IMG/VR virus record: IMGVR_UViG_3300008108_000033 | Coordinates: 16,754 to 80,753 of that record | Direction: 5' to 3' (one strand) | Origin: a virus | Length of the DNA stretch: 64,000 nucleotides | Shown: one piece after another, positions 9,895-19,514 of the stretch | How the letters are laid out: every line of letters starts with the position of its first letter | How positions within the stretch are numbered: position 1 is the first letter of the stretch | Made by a program: the position numbers and the translations under genes | Notes under the pieces: model-generated | What the model saw: the letters and a program-made list of their open reading frames with translations, nothing else | Databases searched by the model: none | What the model was told of the DNA's origin: nothing

Positions 9895-12135
9895 ATGGCA
9901 GTTGATGTTACGGACATGAATAACGTGCAAGATGAAGATGGCAACGTAAGCGTGGAGTTTGTTGCGTCTTTGGCTGCTAAATTTCAAGAAGTAAATTCCT
10001 TCGTTAATCTTTACAGGCAGAAAGCAGAAGGGGAAATAAGTCCCGACCAAGGGTCTTATGGGGTTTATTTGGGATATTGTGTAGACACCTTAGACATTTA
10101 CAAACAAAACAGAATAAGATTTTTCTGCCCGCTTTTCCACAAGCCAGACACTCCTATCGGTTCTTTACCTTTTGCGATGCCAATTACCAGCTTCGGCGGC
10201 ATAGATGATTGCGGTGCCAACTGGGTTCCTCCTGCGGGTTCTACTGTGGCCTTGGTTTTTGAAGGTGGCGATAGACTTAGTCCATTTTATCTTGGAACGA
10301 CTTGGACTAGGCTAAATGGAAGTCTGTTTCAAGGAGAATTTTATAGTGTTCCCATGGCCGAGTATGACTTGTTGTATCAAGGACAAAGAGGTGGCTACCT
10401 TTGTGGTCCCAATAACGGCACACAACTGCTTCCTCCTTGGAACACAGAAAGTTACAACGGGTTTGACATTACTTCCATAGCTGATATCAACAACACGCCT
10501 AATCTTTTGCAAAAGATGACTTTTCCTAACATTTACGGTTTCAAAACTCCACAAAAACACATGATGAAGATGGTCGATGGCGATCCAAAGTGTAATCAAA
10601 AATGGAAAAGAATAGAAATATTATCTGGTTGTGGTAACTGGTTGATTATGAAAGACGACCATTTGCATTATTGCGGCCAGTGGGCGCATCCAGTATGCGG
10701 GGCTATACCGGGCGACACCAGTTGCCAAGTAGGAATAGTAAATCCTCCGCCGCAAACCGCACTCGACGCAAATGGAGTTCTTGTTCCATCAGAACCATCT
10801 GGTGGAATAAACGTTTTCAACGACGAAGTAAGCGAAATAGAGGATGCTTACGCGACAATAAATTTCTTTGGCGAAAAAAAGGAAGATCCACCCGGCGCAT
10901 CGGTGTGCGGCGGTCGAACGATTGGTGGAGATCCAGATTATCCCGGCAAAAACACACAGGTTGGCGCGAATCCATTTTTCAAACAGCAAAGCGAATGTCG
11001 GCCATATACAGGGCCCCAGACACCGCAAAATAATAAATGTGATTTGCCGCAAACAGGAATACAGTTGCTAAGCATTTCGGGCCATACTTTTGTCATGGAT
11101 GATTCAGTTCAGGCTCCCGAAGGTGGCATGGAATGGCAAAGAAGCACTCAGCCATTTTCATTTGGATGCACAAATAAGTTTTTAGGAAGAACATACTGGA
11201 GGAGCACTACCGGCCATCAAATTATGCTAGATGATAGTGAGCTTTTAGGATCACCAGAGCAAACTAGGAGTCAAACTAATGGAATACAGTTGCTTTCTGC
11301 TTTGGGCAACTCAATAACTCTGTGTGATTCGTCTGCAGGGCCATCATGCCCAAGCTTGGCGACAGAACAGCAGGGCATCAGCATGGTCAGCACCAGCGGC
11401 CACACTTTTACTATGAGCGATAATAATAATGATAGGCAGATTCCTTGTAGAAAAGGATATGGGGCCAGCTCGCCAGAAAATAACGCAAAACAAGCTTACG
11501 TCAGAATTAGAACCGGATATGGCACGACGATTGAAATGTACGACGGAGAAACCCAAAAGCACGCTACCGATTCTACATATTTCCAAATAACATCACCTCA
11601 AATTGGCAATAGTAGAGGTCCGCATATTATAAGATTACAGGAAAGAGAAACACAAAATGGATATGTGTACTTGCGCGCGGGCGGAGACTACAGACTAGAA
11701 ACCTTCGGTGGTGTTTCTGAAATAATTGGCATTCCCGATAATGAAGAAAGCGTTGGCAATAAAGTCACTCAGGTCAAAAACAACAACTTTGAAATTGTAA
11801 ATGAAACAAAATATCAGAAAAATAATTTGCATTTGAACATTAGCGACACAAAGGCTTTGGTTTTGGCAGGAAAAGACTACAATCAGAAGCCTACTAAAGA
11901 ACAACTCGATGCAGAAGAAGCAGCCAGAGCCGCCGGGCTGGAAGTTCCTCCACGCGAAAAAGTGCCAAACGTATGTCCTGTACTGGTTTTTGATGGTGCA
12001 AGAGGTCTTATTGTATTGAGCGACAGGTTTTTTGCTAGCGCAAGTCCTGAAGCTCCTCCAGCTAGCATATTTAATTTGACCCCGTTGACTCCGTATAAGA
12101 ACATCCAAGAGTTCAAAAAGGCTCTTAAATCATAA
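9895..12135 (+). CDS. Baseplate hub spike protein, gp5/VgrG-like OB-fold with beta-helix-type repeats
   Basis: 746 residues. Residues about 50-140 form an OB-fold of the gp5/VgrG kind: GVYLGYCVDT, then RIRFFCPLFH, then WVPPAGSTVALVFEGGD and FYLGTTW. Downstream are repeated short units with the pattern GI-x-LLS-x-SGH-x-F-x-MDD (at least four copies between about 11,050 and 11,430), typical of stacked strands in a needle. The C-terminal part is charged and may be a flexible extension. T4 gp5 carries a lysozyme domain after its OB-fold; no such domain is recognisable here. It should form the trimeric membrane-piercing tip below the hub. Confidence 0.75.
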   Translation: MAVDVTDMNNVQDEDGNVSVEFVASLAAKFQEVNSFVNLYRQKAEGEISPDQGSYGVYLGYCVDTLDIYKQNRIRFFCPLFHKPDTPIGSLPFAMPITSFGGIDDCGANWVPPAGSTVALVFEGGDRLSPFYLGTTWTRLNGSLFQGEFYSVPMAEYDLLYQGQRGGYLCGPNNGTQLLPPWNTESYNGFDITSIADINNTPNLLQKMTFPNIYGFKTPQKHMMKMVDGDPKCNQKWKRIEILSGCGNWLIMKDDHLHYCGQWAHPVCGAIPGDTSCQVGIVNPPPQTALDANGVLVPSEPSGGINVFNDEVSEIEDAYATINFFGEKKEDPPGASVCGGRTIGGDPDYPGKNTQVGANPFFKQQSECRPYTGPQTPQNNKCDLPQTGIQLLSISGHTFVMDDSVQAPEGGMEWQRSTQPFSFGCTNKFLGRTYWRSTTGHQIMLDDSELLGSPEQTRSQTNGIQLLSALGNSITLCDSSAGPSCPSLATEQQGISMVSTSGHTFTMSDNNNDRQIPCRKGYGASSPENNAKQAYVRIRTGYGTTIEMYDGETQKHATDSTYFQITSPQIGNSRGPHIIRLQERETQNGYVYLRAGGDYRLETFGGVSEIIGIPDNEESVGNKVTQVKNNNFEIVNETKYQKNNLHLNISDTKALVLAGKDYNQKPTKEQLDAEEAARAAGLEVPPREKVPNVCPVLVFDGARGLIVLSDRFFASASPEAPPASIFNLTPLTPYKNIQEFKKALKS

Positions 12136-12152
12136 TACCACCTAAAGCACTA

Positions 12153-12190
12153 TATAATTTATTAGGCTAAAAACTAATATAATTTAATAG
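12153..12190 (+). promoter_or_regulatory. Tandem TATAATTTA[T/A]TAG repeats, putative late promoter region
   Basis: Two near-identical 13-mers, TATAATTTATTAG (12153-12165) and TATAATTTAATAG (12178-12190), lie 25 bases apart in the 68-base gap before the gp25-like gene. The spacing and AT-rich, -10-like sequence suggest paired promoters for the gp25-gp6-gp7 group. No clear -35 element is seen. Promoter function is inferred. Confidence 0.4.
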
Positions 12191-12203
12191 TCTTTGGAGC
12201 AAT

Positions 12204-12620
12204 ATGGAACTTTTGGGATGTCCTTATCCTATTCAGAAAACGCCTTTAGGAACACTTCCGACCGTTTACGACGTGGAAGCTGTAAAGGCGGACATATTGC
12301 AGCTCATTTTGACTAATCCCGGTGAAAGAGTGATGATGCCAAATTTCGGCACACCACTTAGAAACCTTCTTTTTGAACAAAATGATCCATTGATATACGA
12401 AAAAATTAGGCAAGTAATTGTGGCATCTGTAACTCAGTGGGAACCGAGAATAGTTGTTACGGAAATTACTGTGACAGATGAAGCAAATAAATTGTCTGGG
12501 GACGCAGCAATAGCCGCAAATATGGACACAAATAGTGTTTACGTAAAATTGAGCTTTTATTTGCCTAATAAAATTCAAGCAGTAGAAAGATTGGTAATAA
12601 AACTACCAACAGGAGTGTAA
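12204..12620 (+). CDS. 25: Baseplate wedge protein, gp25-like
   Basis: 138 residues. The segment NPGERVMMPNFGTPLRNLLF followed by acidic residues, then a helix and WEPRIVVTEITV, is the signature of the gp25/GpW family: G-E-R-x-M-x-P-x-F-G, L-x-x-x-x-F-E, W-E-P-R. The fold resembles lysozyme, but the protein is structural; it nucleates the sheath-baseplate contact and partners gp6/gpJ. A Shine-Dalgarno GGAG lies six bases before the ATG. The next gene begins one base after its stop. Confidence 0.92.
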   Translation: MELLGCPYPIQKTPLGTLPTVYDVEAVKADILQLILTNPGERVMMPNFGTPLRNLLFEQNDPLIYEKIRQVIVASVTQWEPRIVVTEITVTDEANKLSGDAAIAANMDTNSVYVKLSFYLPNKIQAVERLVIKLPTGV

Positions 12621-12621
12621 T

Positions 12622-14211
12622 ATGGCAGATATTTGTCCATTTGAGGTATTGCCAAGCAAGTTGACTTCAACGCCGAATAGAACCACTCCAGTAAGTCTTA
12701 ACTATACAAACCAAGACTTTTGGAGTTTAAAGAACCGATTGGTAGCGTATTGCAGAGATAATTTTGGATCTCAATTTAATGACTTTATTGAATCTGATTT
12801 GGCAATTATGCTCATCGAAAACTGGGCATTTATTGGTGATACATTAAGTTTCAAGACTGATCAAGTTGCTAATGAAGTTTTTATTGATACTGTATCTGAA
12901 TTAGACAGTGCGTTCAGACTTGCAAAGTTAGTTGGTTACCAGCCTACCCCTCCTATTGCTGGCAAAAGCCTGTGGACAGCAAAAATAAATACTCCGCAGG
13001 ACATAAACCTAATCATACCCACGCCATTAGAAATAGATTTAGTAAATAACAATATTCCAATTACGATAGAACTTTTCCCTGCAGATCAGTACGAAAGGCC
13101 ATTATTAGATCAGCCTATTATTATTCAGGCCGGAAATCTTCAAAATACAAACGTTGTTGGTCTGGAAGGGCAGACTTATACTCAAACTTTTGTTGGCACA
13201 GGAGACGTAAACCAAGTTTTAAATTTGGAATTTGCTCCAGTTCTTCTTGGAAGCATCAGAGTTTATGTAGATGGCCTTCAATGGAAGCAAGTTGAATTCT
13301 TCACCGAAAGCGCTCCGTTAGCAGAATATAGAATTGAATATAATTCGCAATATCAAGTTTTTGTTATTTTTGGAAATAATAGGGCAGGATTAGTGCCGCC
13401 AGATGGCGCGAACATAACTGTTGTTTACAGAGTGGGCGGCGGTGTTGTTGGAAACATAGTAAGTAATTTTATCAACACGGATATTTTGATTCCTCTTGAG
13501 GGTAGGGGATATAGTGTTCCTGTCAACTTTAGCAACTACACTAGAGGCAGATATGGGTACGACGGAGACACTATTGAAGACATTAGACGGAATTTGCCCG
13601 CGTGGACTAATGTTCAAAACAGGGCAGTAACAGGAACTGATTACAAAAATTTAGTAGACTTATTTACAACTGCATACAACGGCAGAACGGGAAAAGGACT
13701 TGCTACTTTGAGGCATAGCGGATGTAGCGCAAACCTTATTGTTTTATATGTTTTAGTATCAGAGGGCGTAGATGGGCTTGCTGCGCCATCATCGCAATTT
13801 AAAGTGGAACTTCAGGAATATCTGGATGGCAAGAAAATGCTCACAGATAGCATTACAATACAAGATGGATCCGTGGTATATGTGCAATTGAATATTGACG
13901 TATTCTTAACGCCGCAATATCAACCATTCGAAGAACAAATTACAACGCAGATTCTTGGCGCACTTACAACCTTTTTCAACGTAAAGAATTGGAACTATGG
14001 GCAGGCTCTAAGGCAAATAGACGTTTTGAAGTCTCTTGCCAATATAAATGAGCCTTATAAGTACGATATTCAATTTGTGGTTGAGCCGCAAAATTTGGCA
14101 AGTCCACTAGTTCCAAATAATCCCAATTTAACAAACTCTATGGAAGTTGTTCCGCAGTTTAATGCAATAATTAGACCCAGCAATGTTATTTTGAACTATA
14201 ATTACGAGTAA
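12622..14211 (+). CDS. 6: Baseplate wedge protein, gp6 / baseplate J-like
   Basis: 529 residues. The N-terminus has an FWSLKNRLVAYCRDNFG helix and a DLAIMLIENWAFIGDTL helix, as in the gpJ/gp6 family. A central ARAGLVPPDG-like turn (GNNRAGLVPPDGANI) is followed by VVYRVGGGVVGN, matching the family motif F-G-D/N-x-x-x-G-x-x-P-x-G and Y-R-x-G-G-G-x-x-G-N. It continues with NRAVTGTDYKNLV (family A-V-T-x-x-D-Y). gp6-like proteins form the ring that holds the wedges together and contact gp25 and gp7. An AGGAG Shine-Dalgarno precedes the start. Confidence 0.92.
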   Translation: MADICPFEVLPSKLTSTPNRTTPVSLNYTNQDFWSLKNRLVAYCRDNFGSQFNDFIESDLAIMLIENWAFIGDTLSFKTDQVANEVFIDTVSELDSAFRLAKLVGYQPTPPIAGKSLWTAKINTPQDINLIIPTPLEIDLVNNNIPITIELFPADQYERPLLDQPIIIQAGNLQNTNVVGLEGQTYTQTFVGTGDVNQVLNLEFAPVLLGSIRVYVDGLQWKQVEFFTESAPLAEYRIEYNSQYQVFVIFGNNRAGLVPPDGANITVVYRVGGGVVGNIVSNFINTDILIPLEGRGYSVPVNFSNYTRGRYGYDGDTIEDIRRNLPAWTNVQNRAVTGTDYKNLVDLFTTAYNGRTGKGLATLRHSGCSANLIVLYVLVSEGVDGLAAPSSQFKVELQEYLDGKKMLTDSITIQDGSVVYVQLNIDVFLTPQYQPFEEQITTQILGALTTFFNVKNWNYGQALRQIDVLKSLANINEPYKYDIQFVVEPQNLASPLVPNNPNLTNSMEVVPQFNAIIRPSNVILNYNYE

Positions 14212-14220
14212 TGGTGAAAG

Positions 14221-17200
14221 ATGCCTATTGTACCATATGACAAAAATCCGCAAACTTCAGACACTATACTGTTTGATTTATTCACGCCCATGTCGGATGG
14301 CTGTTTTACTCAACAGCCTGTATCTTTTGACTCAATAAAGATTTTCTTCATTTCTAGAAGTCCCGTATTAGCAAACGAATTCACAAATCAGCAAATTACT
14401 TACGATCCACTTTTGCAACGCGCAGTATATGTTGCAACAGAAGATTATTGTGTAGAAACAGACGAACAAATAAAACAGCATTTGCAAATACTAAAAGAAC
14501 GACTTGAATCTCAGCTTCTAAATAATGCTTTGGTTCCAACTACTGGGACAAATGTCGAGCCCGGTGCCGATACAAACACAACTTATTATTACGAATCTGT
14601 TAACGTATTTTGTGCTGGAATTGGTTGTGCTGACGGCGGAGCAGAACTTTGGATTCAAGGTGAAGATAATTCTACGGCTATAGTACAAAGAGTAGAAGAC
14701 GATCCGAAACTATCAAATGGACATTTTAGGTTTTTATGGATTCCGGGCCCAATTAAAGAAGGCGATTTTTTCATCTGTTACAGCTACAAGATGCAGAGTT
14801 CCGCTTACACAACCCAGACCATTACAAAATATTTGCACTTTTATGTATCTGCTGCTATTCAAACAGAGGTAGCAATACCATCTCACGCGTGCCCTCCTGA
14901 AAAATATTTCACTCTTTTGAACAACTATCTTCCAAGAATGTACTTTGAAAAATACAGTGTAAATGATGACAGTGTTTTTACTCTTGAAGCATTAAATCAA
15001 TCCATAGGAAAGTCCTTTACTGATATAGATAATCAGGTTTCTAGGCTTATAGATATTCTTGATGCAAATGTAACTCCTGAGCCTTATTTGACTTTGCTGG
15101 CAAATATGTTTGGATTAAAGTTAAGAAGCTTAGACATTACTAGATGGCGCGGACAAATCATAACGGCTGTTCCGCAATTTAAGAAAAAAGGCACTTTGGA
15201 ATCTTTGAAGCAAGCGTTTTCACAGGCAGGAATTACCTTAACCGACTATTTTCAATATTGGCAAATAGCATGGCCCCAAGTTTACACGCAAACACTGGTT
15301 TACACTAATAGCTACGAATTTGTTTTAGATGAATTTACTAGCGATAGTCTTTTAGATGATTACAGTGCTTTGTTTAAAATTCAACTAGCAGTTGCTGGCA
15401 CATCTTTGTGGGTTGATGAGAGCTTGTCTGTTGCATCATTTTCGCAGAATGCACAGGGCCAAACAGTTTTGACTTGGGATGCGTCCGTAAAAACTTTGTC
15501 AAATGGCGACCAAATTTTGATAACTTATGTCACAGAAAACATGACATCCACGCAGGTTGCATTATACGAATATTGGCGCGATTTCCTTCCTTTGCAAGAC
15601 TTTAGAGATTATTTTCTCATAACTCCAGATATGCCGCCAAAAAACTGGAATATGAGACTAATACTACAAGACGATCCTTTGTTCTCAGTTTTTATACCTG
15701 TTCTAAATCCATTTTATAATCCAATAGTTTTCGGACAAATTAGAACGGAATTCCCATACAGCGAAAATGTTTACAACATGGATGAGTACAACGGAAGCTT
15801 GCGCGATAGCACAAATCCAGCAGATATGGCACCTAGCTATCTGGAAACTTGTTCCGGAGCAATTAGTGCATACTATGGACTAACTTTGTTTGTGTCAAAC
15901 TTAAGCGATTTCAGAATTTCAGAATGTATAGGAATAGTCAATGACTATACACCATTTCATTCTGTTCTAAGAACTCTGAATGTTGTGGGAACATTCGAAG
16001 ATTTTATCTTGCCGCCAATAGAGAGAATCGAATGGCTTATAAACACAACTTACAATGACTACTTTATTGCTGGGGATGCTCAATTTGCATTTAATCGCCG
16101 ATCTTTGTTTTATAACTATGGAGCATCCATGGCTGCATATACTAATGCAGAACACCAGATGACATTTTTTAGAACTGATTTTGCAACAGAAAATATAACT
16201 CCATTACGCAATGGTGCTTTAAATGTTTACAATAAAAATATTGTAATTAAACCACAAAGAAATGTATTAAATTTCAATTCTTTAAATATTCAATTAACAG
16301 ACAATCTTCTGGAAATTTTAGACGGCCCAAAGCAAGGCAAATATGTAAATAAAATCCAAGATGTGCAGCCATATAGTTTAGTATTAGACGAGAGTGGAAC
16401 TCCCAAACCGTTTGCATCTATAACAGTAGGTTCGCCTTTTGGGTGGAGACTCAGCAATAATCTAACGACCCAAACTTTCACAGCATCTAATTTCTACCAA
16501 TTTTCTTTAACAGATAAAGATGTTAATTTTTTAAACATAGCTTATGAAAAAGATAATCAAATATATCACTATGCAGTAAAAACTAAGGTTGAAAACGGGC
16601 CCGAGGCAGATTATATTCAAATAAATGGAATAAATTATACGATTTTATATCTTAACAATAATGCAGTGTACTTGGAAAACAAAATTGCAAATCCCTTATC
16701 AGACGTGGATGCTGACGGAGTTACTTACAAAGTTATAATGTCTAGCACTAATGAAACAATTTTAACTAGTCTAACCGGAGAGTATAAGGTTTGCAAAATT
16801 GCAAAATTTACTGGAACTTATGATTTCGCTGCCATTTGTTATCCGGTTCCGGGCCCAGATTTATATTATTACGATAACACTACATCATCATATTACAAAT
16901 TTTATAGCATCGATCCCAATGATTCTATGACTTTTTATGTCATGGACTTTGATGTTGGACTTACGCCAGTTTCAAAAACAGGAACTATTTACAACAGATT
17001 GATTGAGACTATAGGATCTTTTGAATATACTGGCTTGGTAGCAGATATTTCGCCAACTATAACATTTTACAATCCAGAAACCGTAGTTTTTAGAAATCTT
17101 TTAATTCCCGAACGCACAATATTAACATTGGAAGTTGGATCATCATACTACGATTATTCTATATTTGTAAATTTTGTGGATCCTGATAAAACAGTTCATG

Positions 17201-17553
17201 ATGATAGAACTGTGGGGTTAGTTGAAATAAATGGTTATTTTTTAAGCGTAGGCACACAGATATCTGGCGGAGGGCAAAGTTTCGATTATGCCATAAACGA
17301 GTACAATATAATAAAGGAACCTAAAAGTGTTCAAGCAATAAACGGCCAAACATTGTATTATGTTGATAGAGCTGGCCAAGCTGTCTGGAATTACGAAACA
17401 AGTGGTGCTGGGGGTTTTATGTTAAATATGCAGGAAATGCAGCAACAACAAGGCACTTCGCAGCCAAATGATGTTGTAAAAACAAACGAATCAATATCTT
17501 TCGTTGTGCAAACAAAAGATGGTCAAACTCAAAAAAGTGGAGAAATAAAATGA
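14221..17553 (+). CDS. 7: Baseplate wedge protein, gp7-like with P2 gpI-type domain
   Basis: 1,110 residues, close to T4 gp7 in length. Residues about 225-345 contain YLPRMYFEK, IDNQVSRLIDILDANVTPEPYL followed by LANMFG, then W-R and a KKKGTLESLKQAFSQAGI stretch. This is the layout of the P2 tail protein I domain, which binds gpJ. The N-terminal and C-terminal parts are beta-rich and probably form peripheral wedge domains. It directly follows the gp6-like gene, as gpI follows gpJ, and its stop overlaps the next start (ATGA). Wedge position is well supported; the function of the large C-terminal part is unknown. Confidence 0.8.
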   Translation: MPIVPYDKNPQTSDTILFDLFTPMSDGCFTQQPVSFDSIKIFFISRSPVLANEFTNQQITYDPLLQRAVYVATEDYCVETDEQIKQHLQILKERLESQLLNNALVPTTGTNVEPGADTNTTYYYESVNVFCAGIGCADGGAELWIQGEDNSTAIVQRVEDDPKLSNGHFRFLWIPGPIKEGDFFICYSYKMQSSAYTTQTITKYLHFYVSAAIQTEVAIPSHACPPEKYFTLLNNYLPRMYFEKYSVNDDSVFTLEALNQSIGKSFTDIDNQVSRLIDILDANVTPEPYLTLLANMFGLKLRSLDITRWRGQIITAVPQFKKKGTLESLKQAFSQAGITLTDYFQYWQIAWPQVYTQTLVYTNSYEFVLDEFTSDSLLDDYSALFKIQLAVAGTSLWVDESLSVASFSQNAQGQTVLTWDASVKTLSNGDQILITYVTENMTSTQVALYEYWRDFLPLQDFRDYFLITPDMPPKNWNMRLILQDDPLFSVFIPVLNPFYNPIVFGQIRTEFPYSENVYNMDEYNGSLRDSTNPADMAPSYLETCSGAISAYYGLTLFVSNLSDFRISECIGIVNDYTPFHSVLRTLNVVGTFEDFILPPIERIEWLINTTYNDYFIAGDAQFAFNRRSLFYNYGASMAAYTNAEHQMTFFRTDFATENITPLRNGALNVYNKNIVIKPQRNVLNFNSLNIQLTDNLLEILDGPKQGKYVNKIQDVQPYSLVLDESGTPKPFASITVGSPFGWRLSNNLTTQTFTASNFYQFSLTDKDVNFLNIAYEKDNQIYHYAVKTKVENGPEADYIQINGINYTILYLNNNAVYLENKIANPLSDVDADGVTYKVIMSSTNETILTSLTGEYKVCKIAKFTGTYDFAAICYPVPGPDLYYYDNTTSSYYKFYSIDPNDSMTFYVMDFDVGLTPVSKTGTIYNRLIETIGSFEYTGLVADISPTITFYNPETVVFRNLLIPERTILTLEVGSSYYDYSIFVNFVDPDKTVHDDRTVGLVEINGYFLSVGTQISGGGQSFDYAINEYNIIKEPKSVQAINGQTLYYVDRAGQAVWNYETSGAGGFMLNMQEMQQQQGTSQPNDVVKTNESISFVVQTKDGQTQKSGEIK

Positions 17554-18062
17554 ACGAGCAAACTGCAATAAGAACAATTGGTGATGTTCATTGTATTATA
17601 GAATATAGGAATGGCAAAAGATATGAAATGGGATTCCCAAACACCGTTTTGCTAGGTGGCCGAGAAGCCCTTGCGCAGGTTTTAACAAACACTTTGGGTA
17701 CATGCCCCAGTGTGAACTCAAGCGTTGCTACCAATTTAGTGCCAAGTCTTTACATAAACGCCATGCAGTTTGGCAATAATGGACTTGACGGAGAAACTCC
17801 GAAGGTTGTTAGTCCAAAAAGAACTTCACTTTTCGGACCTCCTGTTGCTACAAAATTAGTAAATAGTTATGTAAGTCAGAATGTTACTACGCAGGCTGTA
17901 TTCACTACAACTTTGCTTTTTGATGACGCTGTAGATATTTATCTTAGTGAAATGGCGCTTCAAATGACTAATAATGTTCTTTATAGCATGACTACATTCC
18001 CAAAGATTAAAAAGACAGCCGAAACTCAAATCACATTCAACTGGACGTTGAATTTCATCTAA
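17550..18062 (+). CDS. Uncharacterised virion/tail protein
   Basis: 170 residues, starting inside the stop of the gp7-like gene (ATGA) with GGAG nine bases upstream, so probably translationally coupled. An R-N-G-K-R-Y-E segment is followed by NTVLLGGREALAQVL, then YINAMQFGNNG and alternating beta-strand sequence ending ITFNWTLNFI. The pattern of a helix (GGREAL), an M-x-x-G-x-N strand and a closing F-x-W-x-L strand is repeated loosely in the reverse-strand protein at 38884-39390 (GGQTLFLSCMF, YYVGLDS, VSMKFAMSL). A beta-sandwich tail or fibre-attachment protein is plausible; no family is recognised. Confidence 0.65.
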   Translation: MNEQTAIRTIGDVHCIIEYRNGKRYEMGFPNTVLLGGREALAQVLTNTLGTCPSVNSSVATNLVPSLYINAMQFGNNGLDGETPKVVSPKRTSLFGPPVATKLVNSYVSQNVTTQAVFTTTLLFDDAVDIYLSEMALQMTNNVLYSMTTFPKIKKTAETQITFNWTLNFI

Positions 18063-18082
18063 ATTTTGTCTTGAGGAAATAA

Positions 18083-18091
18083 CTATAATAG
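18083..18091 (+). promoter_or_regulatory. CTATAATAG motif, putative promoter -10
   Basis: The 9-mer CTATAATAG lies 26 bases before the start of the fibre-like gene at 18118. The same 9-mer occurs upstream of genes at 32605, 43808 (reverse strand) and 55421. It contains the bacterial consensus -10 TATAAT, but no good -35 is visible here. Confidence 0.4.
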
Positions 18092-18117
18092 AACTTTTAA
18101 TTAATTTAAGGTAAATT

Positions 18118-18948
18118 ATGCCAGAACTTCCAAATAATGTGCCACGTTATACATCTACGATGCCATACTATTGGACATACGATAATTTGCCAATAGATGG
18201 TCTGATTCAACGCGACGATATCATAAACGAACAAGTAGATGCGAATACTGCAATTTTAGAACAGGCTGCCGGCGATGCGGGAACTCTGCCAGTGCGTTTA
18301 AATCAATCTATGGATTCGCTTGGCAATTTAACTTCCTTGGCTGTTAATACTTCTTTGCACAACATTGGTTATCATACAGACGGCAAAGGACCAGATAATG
18401 TTTCGTATGTCAGGATGACTCAGGCCGAAAGAGATAAACTGGCAACCGTAGCAACTGATGCCACAAATTTTTCTGTACAAATACAAACGGCCACGGGAAC
18501 AGGCGGATCTTTAAATTTAGACTCTATTATTCTGTTTGACCAAAATTATTTGACTTTTGAACCCTCACCAACTGTTACTTGGTCCGTTGCAGATGGCCAA
18601 AAAGTTACGGCGAATGTAGTAGCCCAACCAGACGGTCACATGCATTACGATAGTGTTTTGCCTGTTCCTAGCACTCCGACTCCTGATTACAGAAACTATT
18701 TGACTGGCACAAGTGACCCATTTTTAAGCGGAAGTTTAAAAGTATACATCAATGGAATAAGGATTTACGACACAACAACTGTTTACGCCACATCTATGTC
18801 GGGTGTTGCATTGGTTGGAACTCCAACATTTCAGTGGGTTCCAAGAAGCTTTACTCCAACGGTTGACAAGCTTGGATTTAGTTTGAATTCTGGATTATCT
18901 AGCCAAGACGTTATTATGATTGATTTCCGCGTTAGCACCACAGCTTGA
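18118..18948 (+). CDS. Tail fibre-like structural protein
   Basis: 276 residues, with AAGG nine bases before the ATG. The N-terminal part has repeated short helices (DDIINEQVDANTAILEQAAG) and a YVRMTQAERDKLATVATDATN segment. The motif M-T-x-x-E-R-x-K-L is common in phage fibre repeat regions. The C-terminal part is beta-rich with Gly, Ser and Thr (FLSGSLKVYINGIRI). A fibre or receptor-binding adaptor role is inferred from composition and from its position just after the baseplate genes. Confidence 0.6.
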   Translation: MPELPNNVPRYTSTMPYYWTYDNLPIDGLIQRDDIINEQVDANTAILEQAAGDAGTLPVRLNQSMDSLGNLTSLAVNTSLHNIGYHTDGKGPDNVSYVRMTQAERDKLATVATDATNFSVQIQTATGTGGSLNLDSIILFDQNYLTFEPSPTVTWSVADGQKVTANVVAQPDGHMHYDSVLPVPSTPTPDYRNYLTGTSDPFLSGSLKVYINGIRIYDTTTVYATSMSGVALVGTPTFQWVPRSFTPTVDKLGFSLNSGLSSQDVIMIDFRVSTTA

Positions 18949-18992
18949 TTTTTCGGTTAAATCATGTTCTAATTCCTTTAAGGGGGAATGAA

Positions 18993-19514
18993 ATGATTTA
19001 CTGTGAAAAAGAACTGAGTTTAACTGTGGGAATTTTGGCTGCAAATAAGTCATTCGAACAAATAAGGACAAGCTACGAATCGGTATTTTCGCTTCGCTAC
19101 GAAGCTTCTAGATTGGTAGCGATAATGGAATCTGAGGATGATTCAGAATTAAAACAAAAGAAAATTAATTACATAAAAAAAGGAATTTGTTTAACAAGCA
19201 TGATTGATGAACTTTGCAAAGTATCATCTACAGACTGGATTTACATAGTTTTTGCTGGCAGAAAATTACCAAAAAACATAGACGGCAAGCTTTCTAGATA
19301 TATACAAAGCTACAAAGATGTCATATTTCCTGTGGTCAACAGGGTTTGGAATTTCGTGGATGGCAGTTTGGATGGTCTTTTAATTAACAAAAAATTTCAT
19401 TCAGAAGTAGGCAATTTTGGTTCTGGAGATAATCTCAATTTTACTAAATTAGTTTGGGCAGACAAGGCAATGAGCCTTGGAGCCAGATTTAAAGCTATAG
19501 TTGGAGCAACATAA
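18993..19514 (+). CDS. Uncharacterised protein, possibly GT-A-like
   Basis: 173 residues from the ATG at 18993, chosen because AAGGGGG lies just upstream. An in-frame TTG at 18945 overlaps the previous gene and has no ribosome site. The N-terminus LSLTVGILAANKSFEQI followed by helix and LVAIMES resembles the first beta-alpha-beta of GT-A glycosyltransferases (strand, N-x-S, Q/E-x-x-x-S). A later strand, WIYIVFAGRKLP, could be the second. No DXD motif is clear. The stop overlaps the next start (TAATG). Confidence 0.5.
   Translation: MIYCEKELSLTVGILAANKSFEQIRTSYESVFSLRYEASRLVAIMESEDDSELKQKKINYIKKGICLTSMIDELCKVSSTDWIYIVFAGRKLPKNIDGKLSRYIQSYKDVIFPVVNRVWNFVDGSLDGLLINKKFHSEVGNFGSGDNLNFTKLVWADKAMSLGARFKAIVGAT

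Noticed and set aside
18945-18992. TTG start giving 16 more residues for the gene at 18993
   Set aside because: Overlaps the previous stop and has no ribosome site, whereas the ATG at 18993 follows AAGGGGG.
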